DNA of 64,000 bases from Bacillota bacterium (lineage in GTDB: Bacteria; Bacillota; Clostridia; Lachnospirales; Lachnospiraceae): contig JAEYOY010000070.1 in NCBI GenBank assembly GCA_023411215.1, positions 124,001-188,000 on the forward strand. Reading direction: 5' to 3'. How positions within the stretch are numbered: the first letter of the stretch is position 1; each line of letters starts with the position of its first letter. Positions 26,729-35,958 of the stretch are shown here, in pieces. The notes below the pieces were generated by a model. That model ran no database searches. It had not been told where the DNA came from and saw nothing but the letters and a program-made list of their open reading frames with translations. Position numbers and translations under genes: made by a program.

Positions 26729-27522
26729 ATCTTCAGTTTCTCATCAACAGCAATCATTTTTGCCTTCCTACTTCCGTATTCATGGATAAACATTATCTTA
26801 TCGATCGGCTTCATGTCAAATTGATCAATCGTTCTATAATTGATAAAATCTCTGACGTATTTCTCCTCCACCTCTTCCATAGATAATACTTCCTTTAGTA
26901 CTGTCTCTAAATCAACTCTTGTGATCTCTTTCTTAACGTATTTGATCACAAGAAAGTTCACTTTCAAATATTCCAGTATCTGATCTCTGTCTAAGTCATC
27001 AATAAAAGTAATTGCCTCTTCATTATTCTCAATTGCAATCAACCTCGCTTGATGGGTCGGTGCTTTTATTAATCTAAGTGCCTCATAATGTACTTTCACG
27101 GCCTCGACCTGAACACTCGCACTGGGTTCTTTGATAAACTTAATGGAATCGTAATTCTTCCTTACGGCAATTAATTGTAACTCTTCACTGGGGCTATTGA
27201 CATATTTTATCGCCCATCCTGCCTGTTCTAATGCCAATCTTATTACCCGCTCCGAAGGCTTTTGTATATACTCCAGATTAATCCATCCACCCTTGATTGC
27301 CTTTATCATCATATCCTCTGTCGGATCATTGATGAACTTAATCGCATGCGAATTATTCTCCAAAGCTAATTCCTGCATCTGTCTCGTAGGATTTTCTATG
27401 TATTCTAGCAAAAGTCCGTTTTTACGAACCGCTGCCAGCTTCATTTCCTCTGTAGGATTTTCGATCGAATGAATCGCATGTGGATTCTTTTTTATCATTT
27501 CAATCAGGTTTTTATTTTCCAT
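26719..27522 (-). CDS. Protein of eight tandem 22-residue repeats (DUF4116-like)
   Basis: 267 aa; ATG 27522 after AAAGGAA. Residues 20-195 form eight repeats of exactly 22 residues with consensus IxxPTxxMxxxAVxxNxxAIxF/Y, for example IENPTEEMKLAAVRKN and INDPTEDMMIKAIKGG; the eighth is degenerate. They should stack as helical pairs. The remainder is a charged helical tail. Similar short repeats are described as DUF4116; that label is from pattern memory and not checked. First gene of the cassette with the MoxR ATPase and VWA protein. Confidence 0.75.
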   Translation of the reverse strand: MENKNLIEMIKKNPHAIHSIENPTEEMKLAAVRKNGLLLEYIENPTRQMQELALENNSHAIKFINDPTEDMMIKAIKGGWINLEYIQKPSERVIRLALEQAGWAIKYVNSPSEELQLIAVRKNYDSIKFIKEPSASVQVEAVKVHYEALRLIKAPTHQARLIAIENNEEAITFIDDLDRDQILEYLKVNFLVIKYVKKEITRVDLETVLKEVLSMEEVEEKYVRDFINYRTIDQFDMKPIDKIMFIHEYGSRKAKMIAVDEKLKIID

Positions 27523-27646
27523 ATCGCTACTTTCCTTTTGAATACATACTAAATGTATTGATTTCTTATTATAATTCGTAAATGATATAAGTCAATTAAA
27601 ATAGAATGATTATACCACCAAATGAAAAAAGGGTCCATAAATTGTA

Positions 27647-27678
27647 CAAAAAAGAATCAAACCGGAGGTCTGATTCTC
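27647..27678 (-). terminator. Intrinsic terminator of mscL
   Basis: Minus strand AGAATCAGACC pairs with GGTTTGATTCT, followed by TTTTTTGT. It lies 65 bp after the mscL stop. Confidence 0.85.
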
Positions 27679-27741
27679 TTACTGTAATTGTTAACAAATT
27701 TTGGAGCATTGCCTGTACAAGTAAATGTCGTGCTTTTCAAT

Positions 27742-28176
27742 CTACTCCTGAATATCGGAGGTACAATGAGGACATTTTGTAGCCTTAATGTGAATATCAG
27801 TGAAGCAATGAGGACATTGCTTGGTGGTCGGGGCAGCAGGTGCTTCCGGCTTCTTCAGCTTATTGATCCATCTCACCATCAAAAATACCACGAAGGCCAT
27901 GATAAGAAAATTTAACACACCGGAGATAAACGTACCATAATTAATGGTAGCAACATTTGCCTCCTTTGCCAGATCAATTGTTTTATAATACTTACCATCC
28001 AGTGCAATAAACAGGTTTGAAAAATCAATATTCTTGGTTAAAACGCTGAGTAAAGGCATGATAATATCATTCACCAATGAATTAACGATATTACTGAAAG
28101 CGCCACCGACAATAATACCAACGGCCAGATCAATCATATTGCCCCTTAATGCAAATTTCTTAAATTCTTTTAACAT
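27742..28176 (-). CDS. mscL: Large-conductance mechanosensitive channel with zinc-ribbon tail
   Basis: 144 aa from ATG 28174-28176 with GGAGGA 8 nt upstream. Channel opened by membrane tension during hypo-osmotic shock. The N-terminal amphipathic LKEFKKFALRGNMIDLAVG and TM1 (IIVGGAFSNIVNSLVNDIIM) are typical, as is TM2 (FLIMAFVVFLMVRWINKL). The cytoplasmic helix is followed by a Pro/Ala linker and two CPHC motifs 15 residues apart, a zinc ribbon absent from E. coli MscL. Confidence 0.95.
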   Translation of the reverse strand: MLKEFKKFALRGNMIDLAVGIIVGGAFSNIVNSLVNDIIMPLLSVLTKNIDFSNLFIALDGKYYKTIDLAKEANVATINYGTFISGVLNFLIMAFVVFLMVRWINKLKKPEAPAAPTTKQCPHCFTDIHIKATKCPHCTSDIQE

Positions 28177-28489
28177 AATGACATTCCTCCGTAATGCAAT
28201 GATATAATTTATTCTTTGGTTTCTATTTAAGCTTTCCATCCTTCTCCTGTCATATACCAGTTAATCATAATAACGTACACAAAAACATAGTTATGTGTAC
28301 TTCAGATGAATGTCAGCTAATTCAGTTGCTATCCATAATTAACTATATATGATTTATCAATTTAATTCTATAGAGAATATTATTTATACAACTCAAGTCA
28401 AGTTACCTAAGCGCCTCTATTATGGTTGTCTACGCTTCTAGTTATGCTTTCTTCTACTTAACGGTATACCGTAATAGCACTTCTTTTTA
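28177..28489. other. Spacer between GNAT gene and mscL
   Basis: No gene seen. A possible minus-strand promoter for mscL is TTGACT (28396-28401), 16-bp spacer, TATTCT (28374-28379), about 200 bp before the start codon. Confidence 0.35.
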
Positions 28490-29047
28490 CTATAATTCAC
28501 CGATATGTCTAACATAAACATCGCAATCATAATGGGTTCCATCCCGGCGAATCCCGACCTTCGGCTCCGTCTTATAATACTTCATTCCTGCCTTCTGCAT
28601 TACCCTTCCCGAGGCAATATTCAGAACATCATGCTTCGCCTGTATTGTTTGATAACCGATTTCATAGAAAAGGAAATGCTGGACTGCAACCAATGCCTCC
28701 GTCATCAACCCCTGTTTCCAGTAGTTCTTACCTAGGCAATATCCCACCTCACAGCTGCCCACTATATCATCGGTTATCTCAACACTAATGGAACCCACTG
28801 CTGCTCCATTTCGCTTTAGTTCCAGGGCCCATACATAGGAATTCAATCGTATATAATTACTGACCCAGGCCAGGATCCTCTTTCGCGATATCTCTTCATT
28901 CAAATGAGGCCCCCAGGAGAGATATTTACATACTTCCGGATCGCCGGCCCAGTTCTGATACATATCCTTAGCATCCGTTTCCTCAAAACGTCGAAGAATA
29001 ATTCTCAACGTCTCTATCGTTACCGTCCCCTTATGCTGTATATTCAT
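28490..29047 (-). CDS. GNAT family N-acetyltransferase
   Basis: 185 aa; ATG 29047 (MNIQHKGTV) follows GGAGGT closely, the in-frame ATG at 29059 being part of that site. RimJ/RimL-type layout: ETLRIILRRFEETDAKDMY, WAGDPEVCKYLSWGPH, VGSISVEITDD, VGYCLGKNYWKQGLMTEAL with the acetyl-CoA loop, and ASGRVMQKAGMKYYKTEP. Substrate unknown; family members acetylate ribosomal protein N-termini or small amines. Confidence 0.9.
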   Translation of the reverse strand: MNIQHKGTVTIETLRIILRRFEETDAKDMYQNWAGDPEVCKYLSWGPHLNEEISRKRILAWVSNYIRLNSYVWALELKRNGAAVGSISVEITDDIVGSCEVGYCLGKNYWKQGLMTEALVAVQHFLFYEIGYQTIQAKHDVLNIASGRVMQKAGMKYYKTEPKVGIRRDGTHYDCDVYVRHIGEL

Positions 29048-29158
29048 TCGCACCTCCATAAAGTCCAGTTGATGATAGACAATTTTGTCTACCCCCTCTT
29101 CAGAAAATGCTTATACAGGGACAAGTGCATATATTCCATGCTTTCATTATTATCGAGC

Positions 29159-29207
29159 AAAAAGGTGCGCCTACCTACGAATTGATTCCCGTAATATAGA
29201 CGCGCCT
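29159..29207 (-). terminator. Probable terminator of pheST
   Basis: Minus strand AGGCGCGTCTA (29197-29207) pairs, with two G-U pairs, to TAGGCGCACCT (29163-29173), followed by TTTTTG. It lies about 70 bp past the pheT stop. Confidence 0.6.
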
Positions 29208-29279
29208 GTTTATGACTAATGAATTGATTGATTTATTCTTCTTGTTTAAATCTCAGTTACTATTCTTAATATTCGGGTA

Positions 29280-31664
29280 TTATTTTCTGATCTCGAGACC
29301 TTTCGTTGCCAATAACTCCAGAATCTCATCCACCATATTCTGAATCTCGGTACCCTCTAAGGTTCTTTCCATCGAGCCGAATTCAAGACGTACGGTCACA
29401 CTCTTCTTTCCTGCCAACAGCTTCTCATCTTCGAAGATATCAAGGAGACGAATTCCTTGTAGGTAATCACACTTGTATTCCTTGATATAACCGACGATAT
29501 TCTCATAACGTAAGTTTTTCTCTGCCAATAGGCTCAAGTCATAGGTTACTCCTGGATACTTGGACACTTCGGTATATCGAAGTCCCTCCGCTTCAATCAT
29601 TGCAAGATCCTCCAGATCAATCTCAGCAAAGGCAACATTCAGCTTCTTATCGATCTTATTCTTAACGCGTGGATCAAGGATGGAGAAATATCCTACTTCC
29701 TGACCCTTTACAAGAATTCCTGCATTGTTGACCGGATGAACGTAATTGTATTTCTTAAGCTCTTCCTTTACTGCGAAGGAAGGACTGACATTCTTGATTG
29801 CCTGCACAAGTTGTTCGATCATATCCTTACATTTAAAATATACCTCCTTCTCTGACAGCTTCTTACTTGCTACAGTAAAGGCAAGCTTCTTACGCTCGTT
29901 GGCAAGACCGTCCACACGGAGGCCCTCTGCTACACGTCCAACCTCATACATACCCATTTCAGGGAAGCTGTCCGCATTCTTCGATACAAAGCCTAATAAG
30001 CTGGGGATCATCGTAGAACGGATGGTATCATTTTCGGAAGCAAGGGAGTTAACAATCAGAATATTCGGTTCTGTCTGGATCCCCAGCTCCTTATTCATCT
30101 TATTATCATACCAGATATAACTGTGAACCTCATTCATGGCATAACGCTCGGTCAACAGCTCCTTCATACGGTATTCATCACTTCTCTCCACACTGTGACG
30201 AATCGGTACCATATAGCCTTTCGTAGAACAGATGTCAAAGTTATCATATCCATAGATACGGGTGATCTCTTCAATAATATCCGCCTTCATGGTGACATCC
30301 TTCGTTGCTCTCCAAGTGGGCACAACCAGACGGAAGCTGTCCTGATCGCGTGTCACCTGAAATCCAAGAGCGGTTAAGGTCTCTTGAATACGATCGGAGG
30401 AGATGTCGATACCCGTATATTTATCTACATATGCTTTATCAAAATCGATGCTTATGGTATCGTACTTCTTCACGTAGCAGTCAGTCAGGGAGGAGGTCAC
30501 CTCTACTCCGGGATCGATATCGGTTAAAAGCTTTAAGAAACGTTCGATGGCAGGTATGGTTAATTCCGGATCCAAGGTCTTCTCATATCTCGAGCTGGCA
30601 TCGGTACGAAGACCCAGTCTGGTCGCAGACTTACGAACAGAGACACCGTCAAAGTTCGCTGATTCAAGAAGCACAGAATCGGTTGCATCGGTAATCTCGG
30701 AAAGCTCTCCACCCATGATACCTGCGATTGCTACCGGTTCCTTCTCATCACATATGAGTAAGGTATCCGTATCTACCTTGCGCTCCACACTGTCCAGAGT
30801 TGTAAAACAGGTGACTTCAGGGTAGGTCTTTACGCGTATGGTGGAAACCTTCTTATGATCAAAGGCATGCATCGGCTGTCCAAGCTCCATCATCAAATAG
30901 TTTGTGAGATCCGCAAGCAGGTTAATTGGTCTCATTCCGCAGTAGCTTAAGCGAATTCGCATATTAATCGGTGATTTCTTCCGTGTAATATTGCCGATGG
31001 ATAGGCAGCTGTAACGATAACATTTATCGATGTTCTCTACCTTAACATCGATTGCCTTCAGGTCCTTGTATATACTGGTATCCTTTACTTCCAAAGGCTT
31101 AAGTGGTCTCTTGGTCAATACCGAGATCTCTCTTGCAATGCCGTAATGACCCCAGAGGTCAGGGCGATTGGTTAAGGATTTGTTATCCACCTCAAAGATG
31201 GTATCATCAATCTGCATGATCTCTTTAATGTCGGTTCCCAACGGATAGATATCCTCTAAGATCATCAGACCCGAATGATCCTCACTGATCCCCAGCTCCT
31301 TCTCAGAGCAGCACATACCGTGACTGATCTCACCGGCGATCTTTGCTTCTTTAATCTCTAATTCTCCTACCTGTCCTCCGAGGGTAGCAAAAGGAACCAC
31401 CGCGCCAACAAATACATTCGGCGCGCCGCAGACACAGCCAACGATTTCCTTACCGATGTCTACCTTCACCAGATGAAGCTTCTTAGAATTCGGATGGTCA
31501 TTAATCTCAATGATCTTGCCGATTACAACCCCCTTGATGTCCTTTCCTTTCTCATGAACCCCTTCTACCTCTGCCGTTGCCAGAGTAAATCTTCCAATCA
31601 ATTCTTTTATATTGATACCTGATAAATCCGTGAATTCGGATATCCAGTTCATTGATATATACAT
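29280..31664 (-). CDS. pheT: Phenylalanyl-tRNA synthetase beta subunit
   Basis: 794 aa, full length. Forms the alpha2-beta2 PheRS with PheS. Domains in order: N-terminal EMAP/tRNA-binding OB fold (VVIGKIIEINDHPNSKKLHL), B3/B4 editing core with LMMELGQPMHAFDHKK and VAIAGIMGGELSEI, DNA-binding-like B5 (IYGYDNFD preceding), a catalytic-like domain with RSTMIPSLLGFV, and the C-terminal ferredoxin-like anticodon domain (SKYPGVTYDLSLL). ATG 31664 after GGAGGAA. It follows pheS with a 180-bp spacer. Confidence 0.97.
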   Translation of the reverse strand: MYISMNWISEFTDLSGINIKELIGRFTLATAEVEGVHEKGKDIKGVVIGKIIEINDHPNSKKLHLVKVDIGKEIVGCVCGAPNVFVGAVVPFATLGGQVGELEIKEAKIAGEISHGMCCSEKELGISEDHSGLMILEDIYPLGTDIKEIMQIDDTIFEVDNKSLTNRPDLWGHYGIAREISVLTKRPLKPLEVKDTSIYKDLKAIDVKVENIDKCYRYSCLSIGNITRKKSPINMRIRLSYCGMRPINLLADLTNYLMMELGQPMHAFDHKKVSTIRVKTYPEVTCFTTLDSVERKVDTDTLLICDEKEPVAIAGIMGGELSEITDATDSVLLESANFDGVSVRKSATRLGLRTDASSRYEKTLDPELTIPAIERFLKLLTDIDPGVEVTSSLTDCYVKKYDTISIDFDKAYVDKYTGIDISSDRIQETLTALGFQVTRDQDSFRLVVPTWRATKDVTMKADIIEEITRIYGYDNFDICSTKGYMVPIRHSVERSDEYRMKELLTERYAMNEVHSYIWYDNKMNKELGIQTEPNILIVNSLASENDTIRSTMIPSLLGFVSKNADSFPEMGMYEVGRVAEGLRVDGLANERKKLAFTVASKKLSEKEVYFKCKDMIEQLVQAIKNVSPSFAVKEELKKYNYVHPVNNAGILVKGQEVGYFSILDPRVKNKIDKKLNVAFAEIDLEDLAMIEAEGLRYTEVSKYPGVTYDLSLLAEKNLRYENIVGYIKEYKCDYLQGIRLLDIFEDEKLLAGKKSVTVRLEFGSMERTLEGTEIQNMVDEILELLATKGLEIRK

Positions 31665-31844
31665 GATATAATTCCTCCAATCTATGACTATGATACTCTA
31701 TATATTATAAGTGGATTACAGTTCGAACGCTTCGTTTTCGGCGTAACTTTAGGTTACACTGATCGCTGTTGTCTTACCCATGATAGCCATGTCATTTACT
31801 CGAGTAAACTCGGTAAACACCCGGTCTGTCATGGAGTGATCCGC

Positions 31845-32885
31845 TTATCTTGTGAACTTTTTCAACTGTTTTAAGTTTCCGCTGTTGAAGAGTCGGATGT
31901 CCTTAATGTTGTATTTCATCATCGCAAGTCTGGTCATTCCAAGACCGAAAGCAAAGCCGGTATATTTGTCCGGGTCAATGCCGCCAAGACTTAACACGTT
32001 CGGGTGAATCATGCCACAGGGTAGCAGCTCCAGCCAACCGGATTGCTTACAGGTAGGACAACCGGATCCGCCACAGATTGCACAGTTTATATCAAGCTCA
32101 AAGCCTGGTTCCACGAAGGGGAAGAAGCCCGGGCGGAGTCTGACCTTGACATCTCTCTGGAATACCTCGGATAATAACACCTTCATGAAATAAATCAGGT
32201 TTGAGATAGAGATATCATCACCTACCATCATACCTTCCATCTGGAAGAAGGTGTTCTCATGACTGGCATCAATGTTCTCATTACGAAAGCATCTTCCGGG
32301 GAACAATACCTTTAGCGGTTCGCCCGGCTTCGGAGCACCGTATTTTCTTAAAATAGTATTCTGAGCGGCGGAGGTATGAGTCTTTAAAAGCTGCCCGTTC
32401 TCCAGATAATAGGTATCTGTCATATCTCTCGCCGGGTGATTCTTTGGAATATTCACGCCCTCAAAGTTGTTGAACTCTGTCTGTATCTCAAGTCCATCCT
32501 CTATTATGAAGCCCATGGTCTTGAAGATATCTTCAATCTGCTTCTGAACGATAGTAATCGGATGTAAGGACCCAACCGGTTTATCGGAGGGAATGGAGAA
32601 ATCATAGTGTTCTGCTTGCTCAATCTCCTTCTGGTACTCACGCTCCTCCATCTTCTTCTGATAATCAACGATTGCCTTCTCGATCTCATCCTTTAGGATG
32701 TTCACCTGCATACCTGCTGATTTCTTAGCCTCTGCATCCAGATTCCGAAGATCCTTCAAGGCTTCCGTTACAAGACCCTTCTTTCCGAGGAATGCAACTC
32801 TGATCCGCTCCAGCTCCTCTTTTAGATTAGCAGCATTCAATTCCGCTAAAAACTGCTCTTTAATACGTTCAAGATTCTCTAACAT
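31845..32885 (-). CDS. pheS: Phenylalanyl-tRNA synthetase alpha subunit
   Basis: 346 aa from ATG 32883-32885 with AGGAGGT upstream. Class II synthetase catalytic subunit that charges tRNA-Phe. N-terminal coiled coil (LERIKEQFLAELNAANLKEE), then motif 2 in FRNENIDASHENTFFQMEGM, substrate pocket FPFVEPGFELDI, and motif 3 FAFGLGMTRLAMMKY near the C-terminus. A Cys pair insert (CAICGGSGCPTCKQSGW) is typical of many bacterial PheS. Preceded by a T-box. Confidence 0.97.
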   Translation of the reverse strand: MLENLERIKEQFLAELNAANLKEELERIRVAFLGKKGLVTEALKDLRNLDAEAKKSAGMQVNILKDEIEKAIVDYQKKMEEREYQKEIEQAEHYDFSIPSDKPVGSLHPITIVQKQIEDIFKTMGFIIEDGLEIQTEFNNFEGVNIPKNHPARDMTDTYYLENGQLLKTHTSAAQNTILRKYGAPKPGEPLKVLFPGRCFRNENIDASHENTFFQMEGMMVGDDISISNLIYFMKVLLSEVFQRDVKVRLRPGFFPFVEPGFELDINCAICGGSGCPTCKQSGWLELLPCGMIHPNVLSLGGIDPDKYTGFAFGLGMTRLAMMKYNIKDIRLFNSGNLKQLKKFTR

Positions 32886-33035
32886 ATGTCTACCTCCTAA
32901 ATTAATCAATTTCCTTGATTCTAAATGTCTGTTCCTCATGAGGGTACTATCTTCTGTGCTACATTACATCCGATTGCATGTCAATAATTATATGACAGCC
33001 GGAGGATATCGTTATAAGAGTGACTCTATAACGCA

Positions 33036-33316
33036 AAAAAAGCCCTCGCCCGAAAGGGACGAAAGCATCGTGGTACCACCCAAGTTTAAGCCTGCCATGC
33101 AGACTCCTCAGCCAGCTGTAACGGAACTGATCCGGCTTCTCTTTTATCACAAATAGAGCATTTCGTAAACTCTCCGTTAGCGATATCTTAAAAGCAACTC
33201 CGGTGCCGAACTTCGTGATACATCTGAACCCTGAACTTGCTCTCAGCCGGTGGCAAGCTCTCTCTGGCGGGAAAATATATCCTACTACATTCACCTTCAA
33301 TGTTGTTATCTTTTTA
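33036..33316 (-). ncRNA. T-box leader of pheST
   Basis: Minus-strand leader with the T-box sequence TGGGTGGTACCACG at 33069-33082 and an intrinsic terminator CGTCCCTTTCGGGCGAGGG followed by seven T's (33036-33062). The antiterminator bulge pairs with uncharged tRNA acceptor ends in this class. Upstream stem I includes a GAAGTTCGG stretch where TTC would be the Phe specifier; that assignment is inferred from the downstream genes and from the triplet being followed by a purine. Promoter at 33320-33348. Confidence 0.92.
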
Positions 33317-33319
33317 CCT

Positions 33320-33348
33320 ATCTTAATCGACTTTTTCCACATTGTCAA
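33320..33348 (-). promoter_or_regulatory. Sigma-A-type promoter of the pheST T-box transcript
   Basis: Minus strand TTGACA (33343-33348), 17-bp spacer, TAAGAT (33320-33325). Placement matches the expected 5' end of the T-box leader. Confidence 0.65.
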
Positions 33349-33398
33349 GAGCAAGATGGGATTTTCCTTTTGACATTATTAATGAAACATTATATACT

Positions 33399-33476
33399 AA
33401 TGTGAATTATTGAAAAGCATAATTCACACTTATAAATTTGTGCCTGCGTCTTCCTAGGCACAAGCTAACACAAAGG
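33399..33476 (+). repeat. Dispersed intergenic repeat family B, copy 3
   Basis: Plus strand AATGTGAATTATTGAAAAGC then ATAATTCACACTT, followed by AATTTGTGCCTGCGTCTTCC and TAGGCACAAGCTAACACA. Same order as at 20.2 kb, opposite orientation, and about 40 bp before the HAD gene start. Confidence 0.6.
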
Positions 33477-33514
33477 ACCACACTTCGGTTAATGCGAATT
33501 AGGAGAACACAGCG

Positions 33515-34294
33515 ATGGATAAGAAAATACTATTTTTTGATATTGACGGGACCATATTAAGTCAAACCTATGAGGTGTCTGAAAGTACAAAGCATGCGAT
33601 TCGACAGGCTCAGGCCAACGGACATATATTAATGATAAATACAGGCAGAGTGAATTCCTTTATCGATAAGACAGTGTTAAATCTTGGCTTTGACGGTTTT
33701 ATCTGTGGTTGCGGAACTCATATCATATATAGAGGAGAAGTTCTATTCCATACAGAATTATCGAAGGATCTGATACAGACATTGATTAAGGATCTTCGTA
33801 AATATAGAATCGAAGCAGTTCTGGAGGGTTCCAGGAAGGTCTATTATGATTATAATTCTACCAGTCCTATTATTACGAGTATGATTGACTTAGTGAATAA
33901 GAATCAATTTAGTGTAGGCAGCTGGGACGAGCAGGATATCAGGTTTGATAAGCTATGCATCTGGCCGGAAGACGATAAGGCGCTTCCGTTTTATGAAAAG
34001 TATAAGGATATTCTGGATTTTATCGATCGTGAAGGCCGTTTATATGAGATAGTCCCAAAGGGCTATTCCAAAGCCAGCGGAATCGAATTTATGTTAAAGA
34101 AGCTTGGAATTCCACATGAGAATACATATGCTTTCGGAGACGGTGAGAATGACCTCCCGATGCTAACCTATGCAAAGCATTCCATCGCAATGGGCAATTC
34201 CCCTCAGTCAATCAAAGATATCGTCACCTATGTGACGGAGGATGTGGATCGAGGCGGAATAGAGCAGGCCTTAAAACACTTTAACTTAATCTAG
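33515..34294 (+). CDS. Cof-type HAD hydrolase
   Basis: 259 aa; ATG 33515 with AGGAGAA upstream. Sugar-phosphate phosphatase family: nucleophile motif ILFFDIDGTIL, motif II MINTGR, a cap domain, then SKASGIEFMLKKLGI with the Lys, and AFGDGENDLPMLTYAKHSI plus MGNSPQSIKDIVTYVT. Substrate not predictable from sequence. Single gene with its own terminator 74 bp downstream. Confidence 0.93.
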   Translation: MDKKILFFDIDGTILSQTYEVSESTKHAIRQAQANGHILMINTGRVNSFIDKTVLNLGFDGFICGCGTHIIYRGEVLFHTELSKDLIQTLIKDLRKYRIEAVLEGSRKVYYDYNSTSPIITSMIDLVNKNQFSVGSWDEQDIRFDKLCIWPEDDKALPFYEKYKDILDFIDREGRLYEIVPKGYSKASGIEFMLKKLGIPHENTYAFGDGENDLPMLTYAKHSIAMGNSPQSIKDIVTYVTEDVDRGGIEQALKHFNLI

Positions 34295-34367
34295 TATTAC
34301 AACGATAGAAAGTTCACATTGCTCATATGTGTACACTCTTAGCGAATTATCTATTGCCATGGGTAGT

Positions 34368-34393
34368 AAAGGAGACTATAAGGTCTCCTTTTA
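34368..34393 (+). terminator. Intrinsic terminator of the HAD gene
   Basis: AAAGGAGAC (34368-34376), short loop, GTCTCCTTT (34383-34391) ending in TTTTAT. Confidence 0.8.
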
Positions 34394-34525
34394 TATTGTA
34401 TTAGCATTGCTTATATATGCTTTTTGCTTACCCTTAGATATAGGAACAAGCTTGTGCTGTAACTAATTCTATGATAGAATTAGCACGGTAATGAGATCAA
34501 TATGATTCCAAAAGGAGTGTTGTCG

Positions 34526-35926
34526 ATGCAAAATTACGACGTAATTATCATAGGAGCCGGACCTTCCGGTATTTTTTGCGCCTATGAACTTATTAAAGAG
34601 AACAAAGACCTAAAAATACTGATGGTGGAAAAGGGCCGTCCGATTGAAAAGAGACTGTGTCCGAAGAGAACCACCAAACAATGTATCGGCTGCCAACCCT
34701 GTGCTATTACGACCGGTTTTGCCGGTGCGGGAGCATTCTCAGACGGAAAGCTCTCACTATCTCCCGATGTAGGCGGTAATCTTCCCGATATCTTAGGATA
34801 TGACAGAGCTATGAATCTGATTAAGGAATCCGATGATATCTATCTGAAATTCGGAGCAGATACCAATGTCTACGGCGTAGATAAAGAAGCCGAGATTCGT
34901 GAAATTAGAAGACGTGCCATTAATGCAAACTTAAAATTAATCGAATGCCCGATCCGTCACCTAGGTACGGAGGAAGGCTATAAAATCTATACCAGACTCC
35001 AGGAGCATCTGCTGGCAGAGGGTGTTGAGATGATATTCAACACCATGGTAATGGATATCATTATTGAAGATAAACAAGCAAGGGGTATTGTGACCGCTGG
35101 GGGTGATACCTTCTATGCAAAGGAGATTGTATCTGCCATTGGCCGCGAGGGCTCTGACTGGTTCAGCTCCATCTGCAAAGAGCATGGCATTGAAACCAAG
35201 GTCGGGACTGTAGATATCGGTGTTCGTGTGGAAGTACGTGACGAGGTTATGGAATTCCTGAACAAGAATCTCTATGAAGCAAAGCTGGTATATTATACTC
35301 CAACCTTCGATGATAAGGTACGTACCTTCTGTACCAACCCTTCCGGAGAGGTAGCTACCGAGTATTATGAGAACAATCTGGCTGTTGTTAATGGACATGC
35401 TTATAAGTCAAAGGAATATAAGACCAACAACACTAACTTTGCAATTCTGGTATCCAAGAACTTTACAAAGCCCTTCAAGACTCCGATCGAATATGGCAAG
35501 CATATCTCACAGCTCAGTAATATGCTCTGCGGTGGTAGAATCCTCGTACAGACCTTCGGTGATTTCCAAAGAGGAAGGAGAACCACAGAAGAGAGACTCT
35601 GCAGGAACAACCTGATCCCTACCTTAAAAGATGCGGTTCCCGGAGATTTATCCCTAGTATTCCCTCACCGTATCATGGTGGATATTAAGGAAATGATCCT
35701 GGCTCTCGATAAGGTAACACCGGGTATTGCCAGTGACGAGACTTTGCTCTATGGTGTTGAGGTTAAATTCTACTCAAATAAAGTTGTTGTTAATACCGAT
35801 TTTGAGACCAGCGTTCAGGGTCTTCGTGCCATCGGCGACGGCGCCGCCGTGACCCGTGGCTTACAGCAGGCTTCCGCCAATGGAATCAGCGTAGCAAGAA
35901 GTATCCTGACAAAGATGGGTAAATAA
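34526..35926 (+). CDS. FAD-dependent oxidoreductase (COG2509-like)
   Basis: 466 aa from ATG 34526 (MQNYDVIIIGAG) after AAGGAGTG; the earlier ATG 34502 spans the ribosome site. Rossmann GAGPSGIFCAYEL at the start, a Cys cluster CPKRTTKQCIGCQPC about residues 50-65, GFAGAGAFSDGKLSLSP, and FAD closing motif AIGDGAAVTRGLQQASANG. Resembles the long family of uncharacterised flavoproteins next to tRNA-modification GidA-like enzymes; the reaction is not known. The four-Cys cluster could hold Fe-S or Zn. Confidence 0.85.
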   Translation: MQNYDVIIIGAGPSGIFCAYELIKENKDLKILMVEKGRPIEKRLCPKRTTKQCIGCQPCAITTGFAGAGAFSDGKLSLSPDVGGNLPDILGYDRAMNLIKESDDIYLKFGADTNVYGVDKEAEIREIRRRAINANLKLIECPIRHLGTEEGYKIYTRLQEHLLAEGVEMIFNTMVMDIIIEDKQARGIVTAGGDTFYAKEIVSAIGREGSDWFSSICKEHGIETKVGTVDIGVRVEVRDEVMEFLNKNLYEAKLVYYTPTFDDKVRTFCTNPSGEVATEYYENNLAVVNGHAYKSKEYKTNNTNFAILVSKNFTKPFKTPIEYGKHISQLSNMLCGGRILVQTFGDFQRGRRTTEERLCRNNLIPTLKDAVPGDLSLVFPHRIMVDIKEMILALDKVTPGIASDETLLYGVEVKFYSNKVVVNTDFETSVQGLRAIGDGAAVTRGLQQASANGISVARSILTKMGK

Positions 35927-35958
35927 TAAAACCATGATAGGCTTTCGCATATAGTTCC

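Noticed and set aside
29746..30825. Several plus-strand frames opposite pheT
   Set aside because: Codon shadow of a highly conserved gene; no ribosome sites.
32959..33354. Open frame across the T-box
   Set aside because: It runs through the conserved T-box and terminator; the RNA explanation is much stronger.
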